Source of the DNA: Phoronis australis
Taxonomy: Eukaryota; Phoronida; Phoronidae
NCBI GenBank assembly: GCA_002633005.1
Contig: NMRA01000819.1
Coordinates: 24,324-88,323, forward strand
Direction of reading: 5' to 3'
DNA: 64,000 bases
Position 1 is the first letter of the stretch; every line of letters begins with the position of its first letter. Both the position numbers and the translations under genes were made by a program. Shown one piece after another: positions 42,813 through 55,500 of this stretch. The notes under the pieces are model-generated. The model was not told the origin of the DNA. It did not search any database and was given only the letters and a program-made list of their open reading frames with translations.

Positions 42813-45705
42813 ATAAACGTGTGCTATCCCAGGGCCCGGGGCCATGCGGCTGGGTAAAGTTACAAGTTTTTGCTCGAATCACACTTCGTAATTGGGCAAA
42901 TATCCCGTCTCAGGTCACATCTAAATCGTTGGTCTGTGGAGGATGAGCGCTTAACAATGGACACTTGATTTTGATACACTACCTTGCAACCTCTTCTCGG
43001 CCTTAAGGTTCTCCCGCGCCAGGTAGCACTCAGGTGCCGGTATTTCCAGTCAAATTGGGTAGAATTTTGTTAGATGCTGGTGCCTCACAAAATCATAGGT
43101 GAATTGGCGCCGTAAGCAACCATTATTGTGGAAGAGACTGTGTGTCTCACTAGTTTGAGCTCTGTTTTTCCGTTAGGCACAGAACCGAGTTCAAATCCTA
43201 GCGGCTGTCGCTGGCAAACGATCGAGCAAGATACACAAGTGTCCGATGATTCAATGAACTCCGGCCAACTAATTAGTGCAAAGGAGAGGGTGACAACATT
43301 GATATAATGCGAAAACGATATCTGGGGACTCTAATAATTATAAAAAACTATTGATGACCCAAAATGATAATTCCCTTGCAGTATGTGTCACCGTCACTGT
43401 TCATGTCCCATTCGGGTCCATAGCCTACACTTCATCCGAGCGGATGTCTGGCAGTGGCTCTTACACGTTACCGAGCCTGTTGATTATGAACACGCAGCCA
43501 GTAGACGGCATTGTTTGTTATTATGTACCATCATTTTTCAGCTGATTGAACCGACAATTCTACCTTTTGTTATCATACCTGTATGACAATCCCACATGGC
43601 CAACAATCATTTATGTTCATTTGCCCACAGCACTATAAGTGTTTTTACTCTTTATCGCTGTCCTAGTTTCCTCATCGGCAGAATCACGAACAATTTGTGT
43701 TCAAGGTCTTCTTGTTACCTACGGGGAAATTGAAGGATATTTTATTCCTAAGGCGTCAAGAAAGGTATGTGCATTTCGGTAAAACAACCACTGCCCTGCT
43801 ATATGCTATAGGTATACTTATTGCGCTGTCACGATCGTCGGCTTGGCATACATGTAAAAGTGAGCATATTTTAACCTTGCATATGATTTTCAGCAAATGA
43901 CGACAACACGAGCGCCTGACAGCTGTACTTTTAAACAATACCGAACGAACGCCTTGCAGAGATGCAGTTTTAAACAATACGATACACATTCGCTTTTAAG
44001 CCTATCTTTTCGTCTTGTCTTCTCCCCTTCACACGAGAAGGGAGTTCTGACTGAGTTCAAGTCTTCGGACCACAGGATCGTCAGTGGCGGATAACAAGAA
44101 TAAGGGTTCGTCATTGAGATATTGAATTTCTACAGCTTTAGGTGCTCTGCATTTATCGGTGGTTCTCGGGTACCTGCTCGTACCTCGTTGCATGATGGGC
44201 ATACATGTACAGGCCGAGCAAAACAAAAATTGGCGTTATACACGCACATTTGGAACAAGTCAACTGGTTCTACACTGTCGAGTGAGNTAAACGTGTGCTA
44301 TCCCAGGGCCCGGGGCCATGCGGCTGGGTAAAGTTACAAGTTTTTGGTCGAATCACACTTCGTAATTGGGCAAATATCCCGTCTCAGGTCACATCTAAAT
44401 CGTTGGTCTGTGGAGGATGAGCGCTTAACAATGGACACTTGATTTTGATACACTACCTTGCAACCTCTTCTCGGCCTTAAGGTTCTCCCGCGCCAGTAGT
44501 AGCACTCAGGTGCCGGTATTTCCAGTCAAGTTGGGTAGAATTTTGTTAGATGCTGGTGCCTCACAAAATCATAGTGAATTGGCAACCTTTATTGCGGAGG
44601 AGACAGTGTGTCTCACTAGTTTGAGCTCTGTTTTTCCGTTAGGCACAGAACCGAGTTCAAATCCTAGCAGCTGTCGCTGGCACTAGACGATCGAGTAAGA
44701 TACACAAGTGTCCGCTGATTCCCTGAACTCCGACCGACTAGTTAGCGCAAAGGAGAGGGTGACAACTTTGATATAATGCGAAAACGATATCTGGGGACTC
44801 TAATAATTATAAAAAACTATTGATGACCCAAAATGATAATTCCCTTGCAGTATGTGTCACCGTCACTGTTCATGTCCCATTCGGGTCCATAGCCTACATA
44901 TGAACACGCAGCCAGTAAACGGCATTGTTTGTTATCATGTACCATCATTTTTCAGCTGATTGAACCGACAATTCTACCTTTTGTTATCATACCTGTATGA
45001 CAATCCCACATGGCCAACAATCATTTATGTTCATTTGCCCACAGCACTATAAGTGTTTTTACTCTTTATCGCTGTCCTAGTTTCCTCATCGGCAGAATCA
45101 CGAACAATTTGTGTTCAAGGTCTTCTTGTTACCTACGAGGAAATTGAAGGATATTTTATTCCTAAGGCGTCAAGAAAGGTATGTGCATTTCGGTAAAACA
45201 ACCACTGCCCTGCTATATGCTATAGGTATACTTATTGCGCTGTCACGATCGTCGGCTTGGCATACATGTAAAAGTGAGCATATTTTAACCTTGCATATGA
45301 TTTTCAGCAAATGACGACAACACGTCGAGCGCCTGACAGCTGTACTTTTAAACAATACCGAACGAACGCCTTGCAGATATGCAGTTTTAAACAATACGAT
45401 ACACATTCGCTTTTAAGCCTATCTTTTCGTCTTGTCTTCTCCCCTTCACACGAGAAGGGAGTTCTGACTGAGTTCAAGTCTTCGGACCACAGGATCGTCA
45501 GTGGCGGATGACAAGAATAAGGGTTCGTCATTGAGATATTGAATTTCTACAGCTTTAGGTGCTCTGCATTTATCGGTGGTTCTCGGGTACCTGCTCGTAC
45601 CTCGTTGCATGATGGGCATACATGTACAGGCCGAGCAAAACAAAAATTGGCGTTATACACGCACATTTGGAACAAGTCAACTGGTTCTACACTGTCGAGT
45701 GAGAC
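42813..45705. repeat. Allelic-type duplication: 42813-44286 and 44288-45705 joined by one n
   Basis: The sequence from taaacgtgtgctatcccagg recurs after n at 44287, about 97% alike with small indels; a stretch of about 56 bp (near 43430-43485) is absent from the second copy. Confidence 0.92.
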
Positions 45706-46408
45706 CTTGCGATAGCCCATAAAACCGCGTGTTTGTATTGGGGGAGTGTGTACATGTATGCAAAATTTATTATCGTCATCGACAGAGGGTTATCTCCTTA
45801 GAAAGGCGAATATTCGAGGCGTGGTTTATGGGGGATATTTTTATTGGTTGCTGAATGCGTGAACAGATAAAATGATTTTATATATCTCTGGGTATGATTT
45901 TATTCACTGCTATGCAGAAAATCGCAAGGTGTGACACTGCTTGTAAGCAATAACGAGAGACCACCTGTTGATATCTGGCCCGATTAAAGGTAAGATATAG
46001 AGGGAAATTGTGTTAGCTCTTACCACCTGAATCTCAAAATTGTCTTTAAGTTGCACACAAAAATGAGCAATCATTGTGCCAGACACAAAAATTAAATGTG
46101 TCACGTTTGAGGAAGGTACTAATTGTTTTATCATTGAATTTTATGTTAGTTTTATTTAACACCGTGGGTTCATTTAATAAAGCGTCATGGTGGCAATTAT
46201 ATATGTGTCGATATCTCACAGAACTGGACTAAAGTTAGCCTTGTTGACTGCACACTAGGCGTGCGTTCAGTAACGCTAGGACCTACGCTAGGACCTAAGC
46301 TAGCATCTAGCTAAAATCTAGCCAAAGTCACGTGTTCTCTTTTGAAATATATGACAATATCTCAAGTAATCTCGTGAAGTTTTGCTCTTAAGAGAGGTCC
46401 TAGCGTTA

Positions 46409-47068
46409 GGTGGCACTGAATAGTTAGGTTGTGGCCGTGGCCAATTTGCACTCTCAAAATGTTAAAATCTAGGGCTAGGCCAGGCTTGGGGGCATTTTTC
46501 AATTAGGTATTGTGTGTAGGCCAAGTGAATGTTTTTTTTTGTATTTGTGAACATGCTGGGAATGAAAAAAAGGCCAGTTTCTCCGGGCTGTAGCTGCACT
46601 CTTCTTGAAGATGGTGACCGCTTGTTACAGTTGTGCATTGCTGTGTAGCAACTGAGAAATTGGCCGCGATTTCAGGTAGCCCTCAAACAAGCCAGATTTG
46701 CAAAAAACTAGTTGGTTGACAGTACTTTTGGACCACATTTTTGGAATCGGTAGGAAATTTGCTTTCGGAATCTAATGTTGGCTTTAGTCGAGCATCGGCA
46801 GGAAAGTGGTGATTTTGGGGTGAAAAGTGTCGATTTTGCATTTTTTTGCCCTCATTTTTCTTAGTTCGGCTTGGTTTCCACTGGGAGTGAATGGGTCAAA
46901 AAAAAGAGAGAATAAAGTTTCTGTGCTCATCTGTAGGGCTTGTGATGTGAAATGACTCAAAACATTTCCTTATTTGCATGTAGTTTTGGACAAAGTGAAG
47001 AAAGGGTGAAGAGTGCGTTGACGTGTGTTCTGACAAGCAAACCCCTGTGAGAACTGTTCTGTGCCTCC
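46409..47068. mobile_element. 660-bp Harbinger-like TIR element, present in one allele only
   Basis: Left end GGTGGCACTGAATAG, right end complement GGAGGCACAGAACAG (12/15 match). TTA on both sides (46406-46408, 47069-47071). The other allele has the empty site tagcg-TTA-ctgaacgg at about 50598. The 3-bp TWA target duplication is the mark of PIF/Harbinger transposons; no transposase frame, so non-autonomous. Confidence 0.85.
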
Positions 47069-47324
47069 TTACTGAACGGGAGGCAAGAGTCTTTCTCGTG
47101 AGAAAATGAGCAAGTTATACTTTGCTCCCCGACTTCCGGTCACCATTAGCGGATATTAGAGCTTAGCCAAGCAAAATGAACAATTATAATACCACAACCT
47201 AGAAATAATTTATGCAAATTATGTTAATAACTAGTAGTAATGAATATTTTCTCAGATATTTTTGCTCAAGTGAATTTTAACAATTTTACCGTATGTCAGA
47301 TCTAATTTCTGACGCAGTCTTTAA

Positions 47325-47589
47325 ATCAAAAACCGGACGATCGCCGCACAAATAAAAAAGTTCATGTTCAATTCAACGTTTCGTCTTTTCATTAGACATC
47401 CAGATAGAGTGAAGTGAGAGATACATCTTTGTATCTCTCACTTCACTCTATGGATGTTACCTGAGCTGTATGTTGGCACGTATTGTCCTAAATTGTTGTA
47501 AATATGATCCTGATGATGTCTAATGAAAAGACGAAACGTTGAATTGAACATGAACTTTTTTATTTGTGCGGCGATCGTCCGTTTTTGAT
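47325..47589. mobile_element. Foldback MITE, 75-bp TIRs plus nested hairpin
   Basis: Left arm 47325-47400 (atcaaaaaccggacgatcgc...) is complementary to 47515-47589 along its whole length with one indel. Between them a perfect 20-bp stem (47405-47424 / 47431-47450) with 6-nt loop. Non-coding. Confidence 0.9.
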
Positions 47590-48811
47590 CTTATTGTGGC
47601 CAAAAACTGATTTAATTAGTCTTTAAATAATTTGCACGAAACAAACCCAGATAAATGTCACAAATGATTGAGTGCTTACGTACAGTGATATAATTTCTGA
47701 ATAACGTATTTTTCCTGTTGTAATTTCACTACTAATGTCTGCTAACCTCGCGCTACACCAGCTGGCAGTTCTAGCAACGCTTTAAAAGTCATACCAATGG
47801 AATTACTTGGAAGCCTAATGTTATAAAATTACATATGCCTGTTATTACCATGCCACAATACGTACGCCTGTTATAACCATATTCCACATTACAAGACAAG
47901 TGATGTAAGCCGATAAGTTTCTGAATGAGTAACACACGGTTGTCGTTTTAAAAGTTAAAGCTCATCGCGTCAATGTCAATGGGAAAGGCTGTCTAAAGGA
48001 CCATCTATATCGCCTAAAGCGTTAACACCGATAGCCGGGGTAGTAAGTACCGTGCTGTGGCGGTGATACAGTCGAGCGGATAACCCACATTCATACAGAA
48101 TGATCAAGACGAGTCATAATTGCGAACGTTGATATGAAAAAGTTTCCGATAACCGCCTAATACAATGCACTCGTGTTGGCCGCTATCTTAATCCACCGAT
48201 AGGCAATGTCCAATTACGTGCAATAGACAAACACCCACTTCAGTGAGCATACAGTTCTAAGGGAGTACCCCCAACTTAGTTATGGCATTCACGATTGGTT
48301 CCTCTGTCAGTTTGGCATTTTGCTCTTCAATCTATCAAAAAATTCATTTGATTTTTGCAACTTACAATCGACCTTAACTTCTTTGCTGACCCGGAATAGA
48401 AGTTATGTGTTAGCTTTAAACGACTACTCATGCCGTAGAGTTCGGCTTATCACGGCTGGTCAACTATTTCGGCCGTCGCAACAAAGAAACGACTGAGATG
48501 GGAATCCCGGGCACCCGCTACATACATTTGAATCCATGAATAAGAACGCGATGACTGCGTTGGTACATGGTAGGATAGAACGTATGAAAAAATAATAACT
48601 TTATAGGTTTTTGACCCCTGACCATATGCTGTAGGGACAAGCACTTGGATGGTTAATGTCTGCTCAACAGCAGTTGCTGTTGAACAAAATCGACTGGCTT
48701 CGGCAAAAACTCCTGTCAGAGATTACAGAGTTTTTAGTTTTTTATCTATTTCTTTAACGGTTGTTGCGAGGCGGTTGCCTGGGATTTCTTTCCTCGAGCG
48801 ACGGCGCCGAG

Positions 48812-48910
48812 ATGCCGGTGTTTACATTTGGAGATTTCGTTTTTGCAATGAATATTGCCGGGTTAGCTGTTGCGTTGTGTTACCTAATGCAAGAGCCAGT
48901 GTTATTCTGA
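48812..48910 (+). CDS. Small frame, 32 codons (short allele of 52322-52465)
   Basis: MPVFTFGDFVFAMNIAG... ends at TGA. The other allele has 45 bp more, in frame. Unrecognised. Confidence 0.15.
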   Translation: MPVFTFGDFVFAMNIAGLAVALCYLMQEPVLF

Positions 48911-48947
48911 ACATACGAGATGACTCAGATGAACCTTTAGAGTAGGC

Positions 48948-49713
48948 NNNNNNNNNNNNNNNNNNNNNNNNNNNNNNNNNNNNNNNNNNNNNNNNNNNNN
49001 NNNNNNNNNNNNNNNNNNNNNNNNNNNNNNNNNNNNNNNNNNNNNNNNNNNNNNNNNNNNNNNNNNNNNNNNNNNNNNNNNNNNNNNNNNNNNNNNNNNN
49101 NNNNNNNNNNNNNNNNNNNNNNNNNNNNNNNNNNNNNNNNNNNNNNNNNNNNNNNNNNNNNNNNNNNNNNNNNNNNNNNNNNNNNNNNNNNNNNNNNNNN
49201 NNNNNNNNNNNNNNNNNNNNNNNNNNNNNNNNNNNNNNNNNNNNNNNNNNNNNNNNNNNNNNNNNNNNNNNNNNNNNNNNNNNNNNNNNNNNNNNNNNNN
49301 NNNNNNNNNNNNNNNNNNNNNNNNNNNNNNNNNNNNNNNNNNNNNNNNNNNNNNNNNNNNNNNNNNNNNNNNNNNNNNNNNNNNNNNNNNNNNNNNNNNN
49401 NNNNNNNNNNNNNNNNNNNNNNNNNNNNNNNNNNNNNNNNNNNNNNNNNNNNNNNNNNNNNNNNNNNNNNNNNNNNNNNNNNNNNNNNNNNNNNNNNNNN
49501 NNNNNNNNNNNNNNNNNNNNNNNNNNNNNNNNNNNNNNNNNNNNNNNNNNNNNNNNNNNNNNNNNNNNNNNNNNNNNNNNNNNNNNNNNNNNNNNNNNNN
49601 NNNNNNNNNNNNNNNNNNNNNNNNNNNNNNNNNNNNNNNNNNNNNNNNNNNNNNNNNNNNNNNNNNNNNNNNNNNNNNNNNNNNNNNNNNNNNNNNNNNN
49701 NNNNNNNNNNNNN
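48948..49713. other. Assembly gap, 766 N
   Basis: Run of N between the two allelic copies. Confidence 1.
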
Positions 49714-50849
49714 GGTGCTCTGCATTTATCGGTGGTTCTCGGGTACCTGCTCGTACCTCGTTGCATGATGGGCATACATGTACAGGCCGAGCAAAACAAA
49801 AATTGGCGTTATACACGCACATTTGGAACAAGTCAACTGGTTCTACACTGTCGAGTGAGATCTTGCGATAGCCCATAAAACCGCGTGTTTGTAATAGGGG
49901 AGTATGTACATGTATGCAAAATTTATTATCGTCATCGACAGAGGGTTATCTCCTTAGAAAGGCGAATATTCGAGGCGTGGTTTATGGGGGATATTTTTAT
50001 TGGTTGCTGAATGCGTGAACAGATAAAATGATTTTATATATCTCTGGGTATGATTTTATTCACTGCTATGCAGAAAATCGCTAGGTGTGACACTGCTTGT
50101 AAGCAATAACGAGAGACCACCTGTTGATATCTGGCCCGATTAAAGGTAAGAAATACATGTAGAGGGAAATGGTGTTTAGCAGTTCTTACCACCTGAATCT
50201 CAAAATTGTCGTTAGGTTGCACACAAAAATGAGCAATCATTGTGCCAGACACAAAAATTAAATGTGTCACGTTTGAGGAAGGTACTAATTGTTTTATCAT
50301 TGAATTTTATGTTAGTTTTATTTAACACCGTGGGTTCATTTAATAAAGCGTCATGGTGGCAATTATATATGTGTCGATATCTCACAGAACTGGACTAAAG
50401 TTAGCCTTGTTGACTGCACACTAGGCGTGCGTTCAGTAACGCTAGGACCTACGCTAGAACCTACGCTAGAACCTACGCTAGGACCTAAGCTAGCATCTAG
50501 CTAAAATCTAGCCAAAGTCACGTGTTCCCTTTTGAAATGATACGACAATATCTCAAGTAATCTCGCGAAGTTTTCAGTTGCTCTTAAGAGAGGTCCTAGC
50601 GTTACTGAACGGGAGGCAGGAGTCTTACTCGTGAGAAAATGAGCAAGTTGTACTTTGCTCCCCGACTTCCGGTCACCATTAGCGGATATTAGAGCTTAGC
50701 CAAGCAAAATGGACAATTATAATACCACAACCTAGAAATAATTTATGCAAATTATGTTAATAACTAGTAGTATAAATATTTTCTCAGATATTTTGTGAAT
50801 TTTAACAATTTTATCGTATGTCAGATCTAATTTCTGACGCAGTCTTTAA

Positions 50850-51118
50850 ATCAAAAACCGGACGATCACCGCACAAATAAAAAAGTTCGTGTTCAATTCA
50901 ACGTTTCGTCTTTTCATTAGACATCCAGATAGAGTGAAGTGAGAGATACATATTGTATGTATCTCTCACTTCACTCTATGGATGTTATCTGAGCTGAATG
51001 TTGGCACGTATTGTCCTAAATTGTTGTAAATATGATCCTGATGATGTCTAATGAAAAGACGAAAAGTTGAATTGAACATGAACTTTTTTATTTGTGCGGC
51101 GATCGTCCGGTTTTTGAT
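50850..51118. mobile_element. Foldback MITE, second (allelic) copy
   Basis: Same element as 47325-47589 with a slightly longer hairpin stem (agatacat/atgtatct) and few substitutions. Shared by both alleles, so the insertion is older than the allele split. Confidence 0.9.
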
Positions 51119-52321
51119 CTTATTGTGGCCAAAAACTGATTTAATTAGTCTTTAAATCATTTGCACGAAACAAACCCAGATAAATGTCACAAATGATTGA
51201 GTGCTCACGTACACTGATATTATTTCTGAATAACGTATTTTTCCTGTTGTAATTTCACTACCAACGTCTGCTAACCTCGCGCTACACCAGCTGGCAGTTC
51301 TAGCAACGCTAAGTCATACCAATGAAATTACTTGGAAGCCTAATGTTATAAATTACATATGCCTGTTATTACCATGCCACAATACATACGCCTGTTATAA
51401 CCATATTCCACATTACAAGACAAGTGATGTAAGCCGATAAGTTTCTGAATGAGTAACTCGAGGTTGTCGTTTGAAAAGTTAAAGCTCATCGCGTCGATGT
51501 CAATGGGAAAGGCTGTCTCGAGGACCATCTATATCGCCTAAAGCGTTAACACCGATAGCCGGGGTATTAAGTACCGTGCTGTGGCGGTGATACATTCGAG
51601 CGGTTAACCCACATTCATACAGAATGATCAAGACGAGTCATAATTGTGAACGTTGATATGAAAAAGTTTCTGATAACCGCCAAATACAATGTACTCGTGT
51701 TGGCCGCTACCTTAATCCACCGATAGGCAATACCCAATTATGTTTAATAGACAACTAACACCCACTTGAACATACAGTTCTAAGGCGATACGCCGACTTA
51801 GTTATGGAATTCACGATTGGTTCCTCTGTCAGTTTGGCACTTTGCTCTCCAATCTATCAAAAACAATTCATTTGATTTTTGCAACTTACAATCGATCTTA
51901 ACTTCTTCGCTGACCCGGAATAGCTTTAAAAGACTATTGATGCCGTTGAGTTCGGCTTATCACGGCTGGTCAACTATTTCGGCGGTCGCAACAAAGAAAC
52001 GACTGAGATGGGAATCCCGGGCACCCGCTACATACATTTGAACCCATGAATAAGAAAGCGATGACTGCGTTGGTACATGGTAGGATAGAACGTATGAAAA
52101 AATAATAACTTTATAGGTTTTTGACCCCTGACCATATGCTGTAGGGACAAGCACATGGATGGTTAATGTCTGTTCAACAGCAGTTGCTGTTGAACAAAAT
52201 CGACTGGCTTTGGCAAAAACTCCTGTCGGAGATTACAGAGTTTTTAGTTTTTCATCTATTTCTTTAACGGTTGTTGGGAGGCGGTTGCCTGGGACTTCTT
52301 TCCTCGAGCGACGGTGCCGAG

Positions 52322-52465
52322 ATGCCGGTGTTCCGTCGAAGATCCAAGGATAAATGTAAATTATGTGTTCGTGTCTTTACATTTGGAGATTTCGTTTTTG
52401 CAATGAATATTGTCGGGTTAGCTGTTGCGTTGTGTTACCTAATGCAAGAGCCAGTGTTATTCTGA
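52322..52465 (+). CDS. Small hypothetical frame, 47 codons, hydrophobic middle
   Basis: Starts MPVFRRRSKDKCKLCVRV, continues FTFGDFVFAMNIVGLAVALC and ends EPVLF. Basic start, then a possible membrane segment. Present in both alleles with an in-frame 15-codon indel. No family recognised; coding status unproven. Confidence 0.18.
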   Translation: MPVFRRRSKDKCKLCVRVFTFGDFVFAMNIVGLAVALCYLMQEPVLF

Positions 52466-52502
52466 ACATACGAGATGACTCTGATGAACCTTTAGAGTAG
52501 GC

Positions 52503-55500
52503 ACAAGTTAGTCCAAGTTGAGCTGCACTTCATAGCAAAGATAATTTATTGCCAACATACACAAATGTTATCTGGTTATGAGCGCAGATATGAACAGCGA
52601 AACAAAGTCATCTGTTGAGTTGTTGACACGATACCAATCAAAGCATTCCATCAGTTGTTACAATGCTTGCGTGTAATGGTTGAATATGTAATTAGTAAAA
52701 TGTCAACTCAGGGTACGAAACTGTTTTGTTTCAGTTGGTACCTTTACGTAGGCCTATATACACAAGTGTAGCAAACTAGTCAATGAGTCTTAGTGTCTCC
52801 CCGATTTATGCGTCGGTAATAAGCTCAAACACACCTCGTCACCGATTCCCTGATTTTATTTCAGTCGGCCGTGTACCTCAACAGTTCAGCCTGGTGTACA
52901 TGTGCGTAGACACGATTTGAAAGGCATAGTGGGTTTATCACTTGACGTTTAGATAATGAACGGGTGAGGAGGTTTACGTGAATTGAATTTGACAGTATGA
53001 TAGTAACACGACTGTTTGTTTACCAGAGGACCGTCAAACACTGGGTGTATCTAGATAGCCCACGCAAAAAGAATGATGGAATGCGCACGTAAATTCTTCT
53101 TTCAAATCTTTTTTTGTCGATAAGGGCGCATTCTTTTTTGTTTATGTAAACAACAATTCATATTTGTTCTTCGGTATTTGTGTTATTGGCAAACACCTTT
53201 TACTGAGCCGAATTTTCTTAATGGTTTCTTGTTTCCTTTCCTTGTAATTTTATAATGTAGGCCCAAGGACGTTTTTTGTTGTAACATAACTGAACGCCAA
53301 CACTTTAAAGCTGTATACCGTGTGCACTCACCTAGGACGAATTTTCTGAATAGGGGTGTGTAAATTAAGGCGAACAAAAGTTCGTCGTCACCGTGTTTTC
53401 CACGGCTGGCGCTGAATCTAGCTCGAAAATTATGAACTTGCTAAAACAAAAAATAGTGGAGATGTAGATAATCAGTACTGTTATATAAAGAAACATGTTC
53501 TTTGCAACTGGAAATCATAGTGTCATTCCAAAATTAATCCCTTCGTCCACCCACCGCATCCCTGTAGTTCTGTTATAGGTGAGTGTATCCGTCACCTTTG
53601 GACACATCAAGCTAGGACTCAGTGATGCTGAAACTATAAAGGTCTTTTCGTCGCCATATTAGTGCGAGTACAAGTAACGGTATTCGCCAGCCTGAGGTCC
53701 ACATGTAAATATTGACTTTCTAAATATTAACACTATTTTCAGCGACATTGACGAGAGAATGACCTTCATTCATGGGGTCTGCACGTCTTCTTATCTGTGA
53801 CGGGCAAACACGAAGAGTGATATATTATTAAATTATAAAATGTAACAAAAGATAAGGCATCTTCAAGTAGCGCCGTTAGATATTCAGATGAGCGTCTCAC
53901 TAATGACTAGTTTAAACCTACTGAACCAGTTACACACTATTAGAGCACAGGATATACCCGCCCGGCTGATCTTCTATCAGTCCATAGCACGGGGCCACGC
54001 CGCCAACTAGTCGAGTGTCGGCGTATTTTGGCTTTTCCTTCACACCATGCTCATAAATGCTGGAATTTAGTTACAATCAATTTTAGAATGATGTTTTGAG
54101 AATTTTTTCTTCAATTTGATTACTATTAATCAAGAAATAAACGCAAAATTTAAAACATTAAATATTTTGTGTGACGTCACCAGTGCATCCGTTTTCTAGC
54201 CGCGAGCTCAACTGAGCATTTTGGAAAGTTGCATGTGTGGATGATACTGTAATAGCAATCGGACAGACAATATTTCAGTTTATGCATTTCTAAAAGACCC
54301 TAAGATCGCTCAGAAATGGCACAGGTTCGTGCGTCGGACGCGGGTATAACAGCACACGGTGGAGCAAGCGATAAGTTCAGGAGCTTGTGTTCAGCTCATT
54401 TTGTGGAATCGTTCTTTGATTCGTCGCAAAAATTTGATGAAGGTTTCTCCATGGAGAAGAGTGTAGCGTATTGTACCATTGGTGAGAAAGTAGCTGTCAG
54501 ACACAGATTGAGTATGAGCCTCTGTCACACACTGTATGTGATTGGTTTCCATCAAACTATCCTTGGTCAAAATGTTGTGTGAATCCATCATATCCACATA
54601 TGCGTCAATGTCTAATTGTAGAAAATGGAATGCACTAAAACGACACAAAGATTTCATAATTTTGGAACAGACAAGACAAAAACGAGAAATAAAATCCAGA
54701 TAGTATCACAATAATTAGATATAACTGTTTCTGACAAACGAACTCTGCATTCGGAGAAACGAAATCAGTGTCCGCTATTCGCGACTGGGACACTAACAGT
54801 CAGGGTAAAAACTTCGGTTCGATTTGGAGTTCGATATTACTCGACGCTAAAGTGGTTAAAAATTAAATGGTGATGCAATAAAAGGCTTTAATTACCACTA
54901 TGAAGTCAGGACTGTCCGCAGACTGGGTAGGCTCCGACTCGGCTTCACTCGCTGAAGACGCCGGTGTGGGAGGATCAAGTCATCCGTACGGTCTCAAATA
55001 CGACAAGTCTGTCGAACTGACGAGGTCTAACTCATTACCTGTTTCACCTATAGCCCGAGTGTCGTATTCAACCCCATCTCCATACCTATCTTCATAATAC
55101 TCATCAAGCTCGCTCTATCAGTCTGCCACTACTATCCCGCGCTATTACTAATGTAATGTCAACTGATCAACGTCTTCTACTGATTACATCACGTGGCGGG
55201 AAACCAAACAATCAATAAATTTTCTTTAAAATTCGAAATTCCTCAATTATTCTCCAATATAAGTATTTGTTTAGTTAAATTTTCTGTTATAAAATTGTTA
55301 TACACTGTCTAAAACCTCAATAAGTGTAAACATGCATTGTAGGAACAGTTCAAGATATCGTCTCAAATGGGAAGTACACTTACCTCTGGTAGCTTACGGT
55401 CTTGTGTTTGCTATCATATTGTCTCATATGGGATACCTCTGGTACCTCACGTTCTTGCGTTTGCTATATTAACAGGCTATGTGGGCTTCTTGGCTAATTA

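Larger units (their letters stand above)
45558..52502. repeat. Allelic-type duplication: 45558-48947 and 49714-52502 separated by a 766-N gap
   Basis: Both start at ggtgctctgcatttatcggt and end near agtaggc. They differ by substitutions, a 660-bp insertion in the first copy, repeated ctaggacctacg units in the second, and a 45-bp indel near the end. The first 150 bp occur a third time at 44142-44286, as expected for overlapping contigs. Confidence 0.92.

Noticed and set aside
43150-43215. gttcaaatcc resembling a tRNA/SINE B box
   Set aside because: No A box at the right distance and no cloverleaf could be drawn.
48822-49876. Long frames of unknown residues
   Set aside because: They run through 766 N and have no real sequence support.
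54900-55097. Acidic/Ser-rich stretch on the minus strand recalling the start of P2X7-like proteins
   Set aside because: Interrupted by a stop codon and lacking any diagnostic motif; resemblance is compositional.
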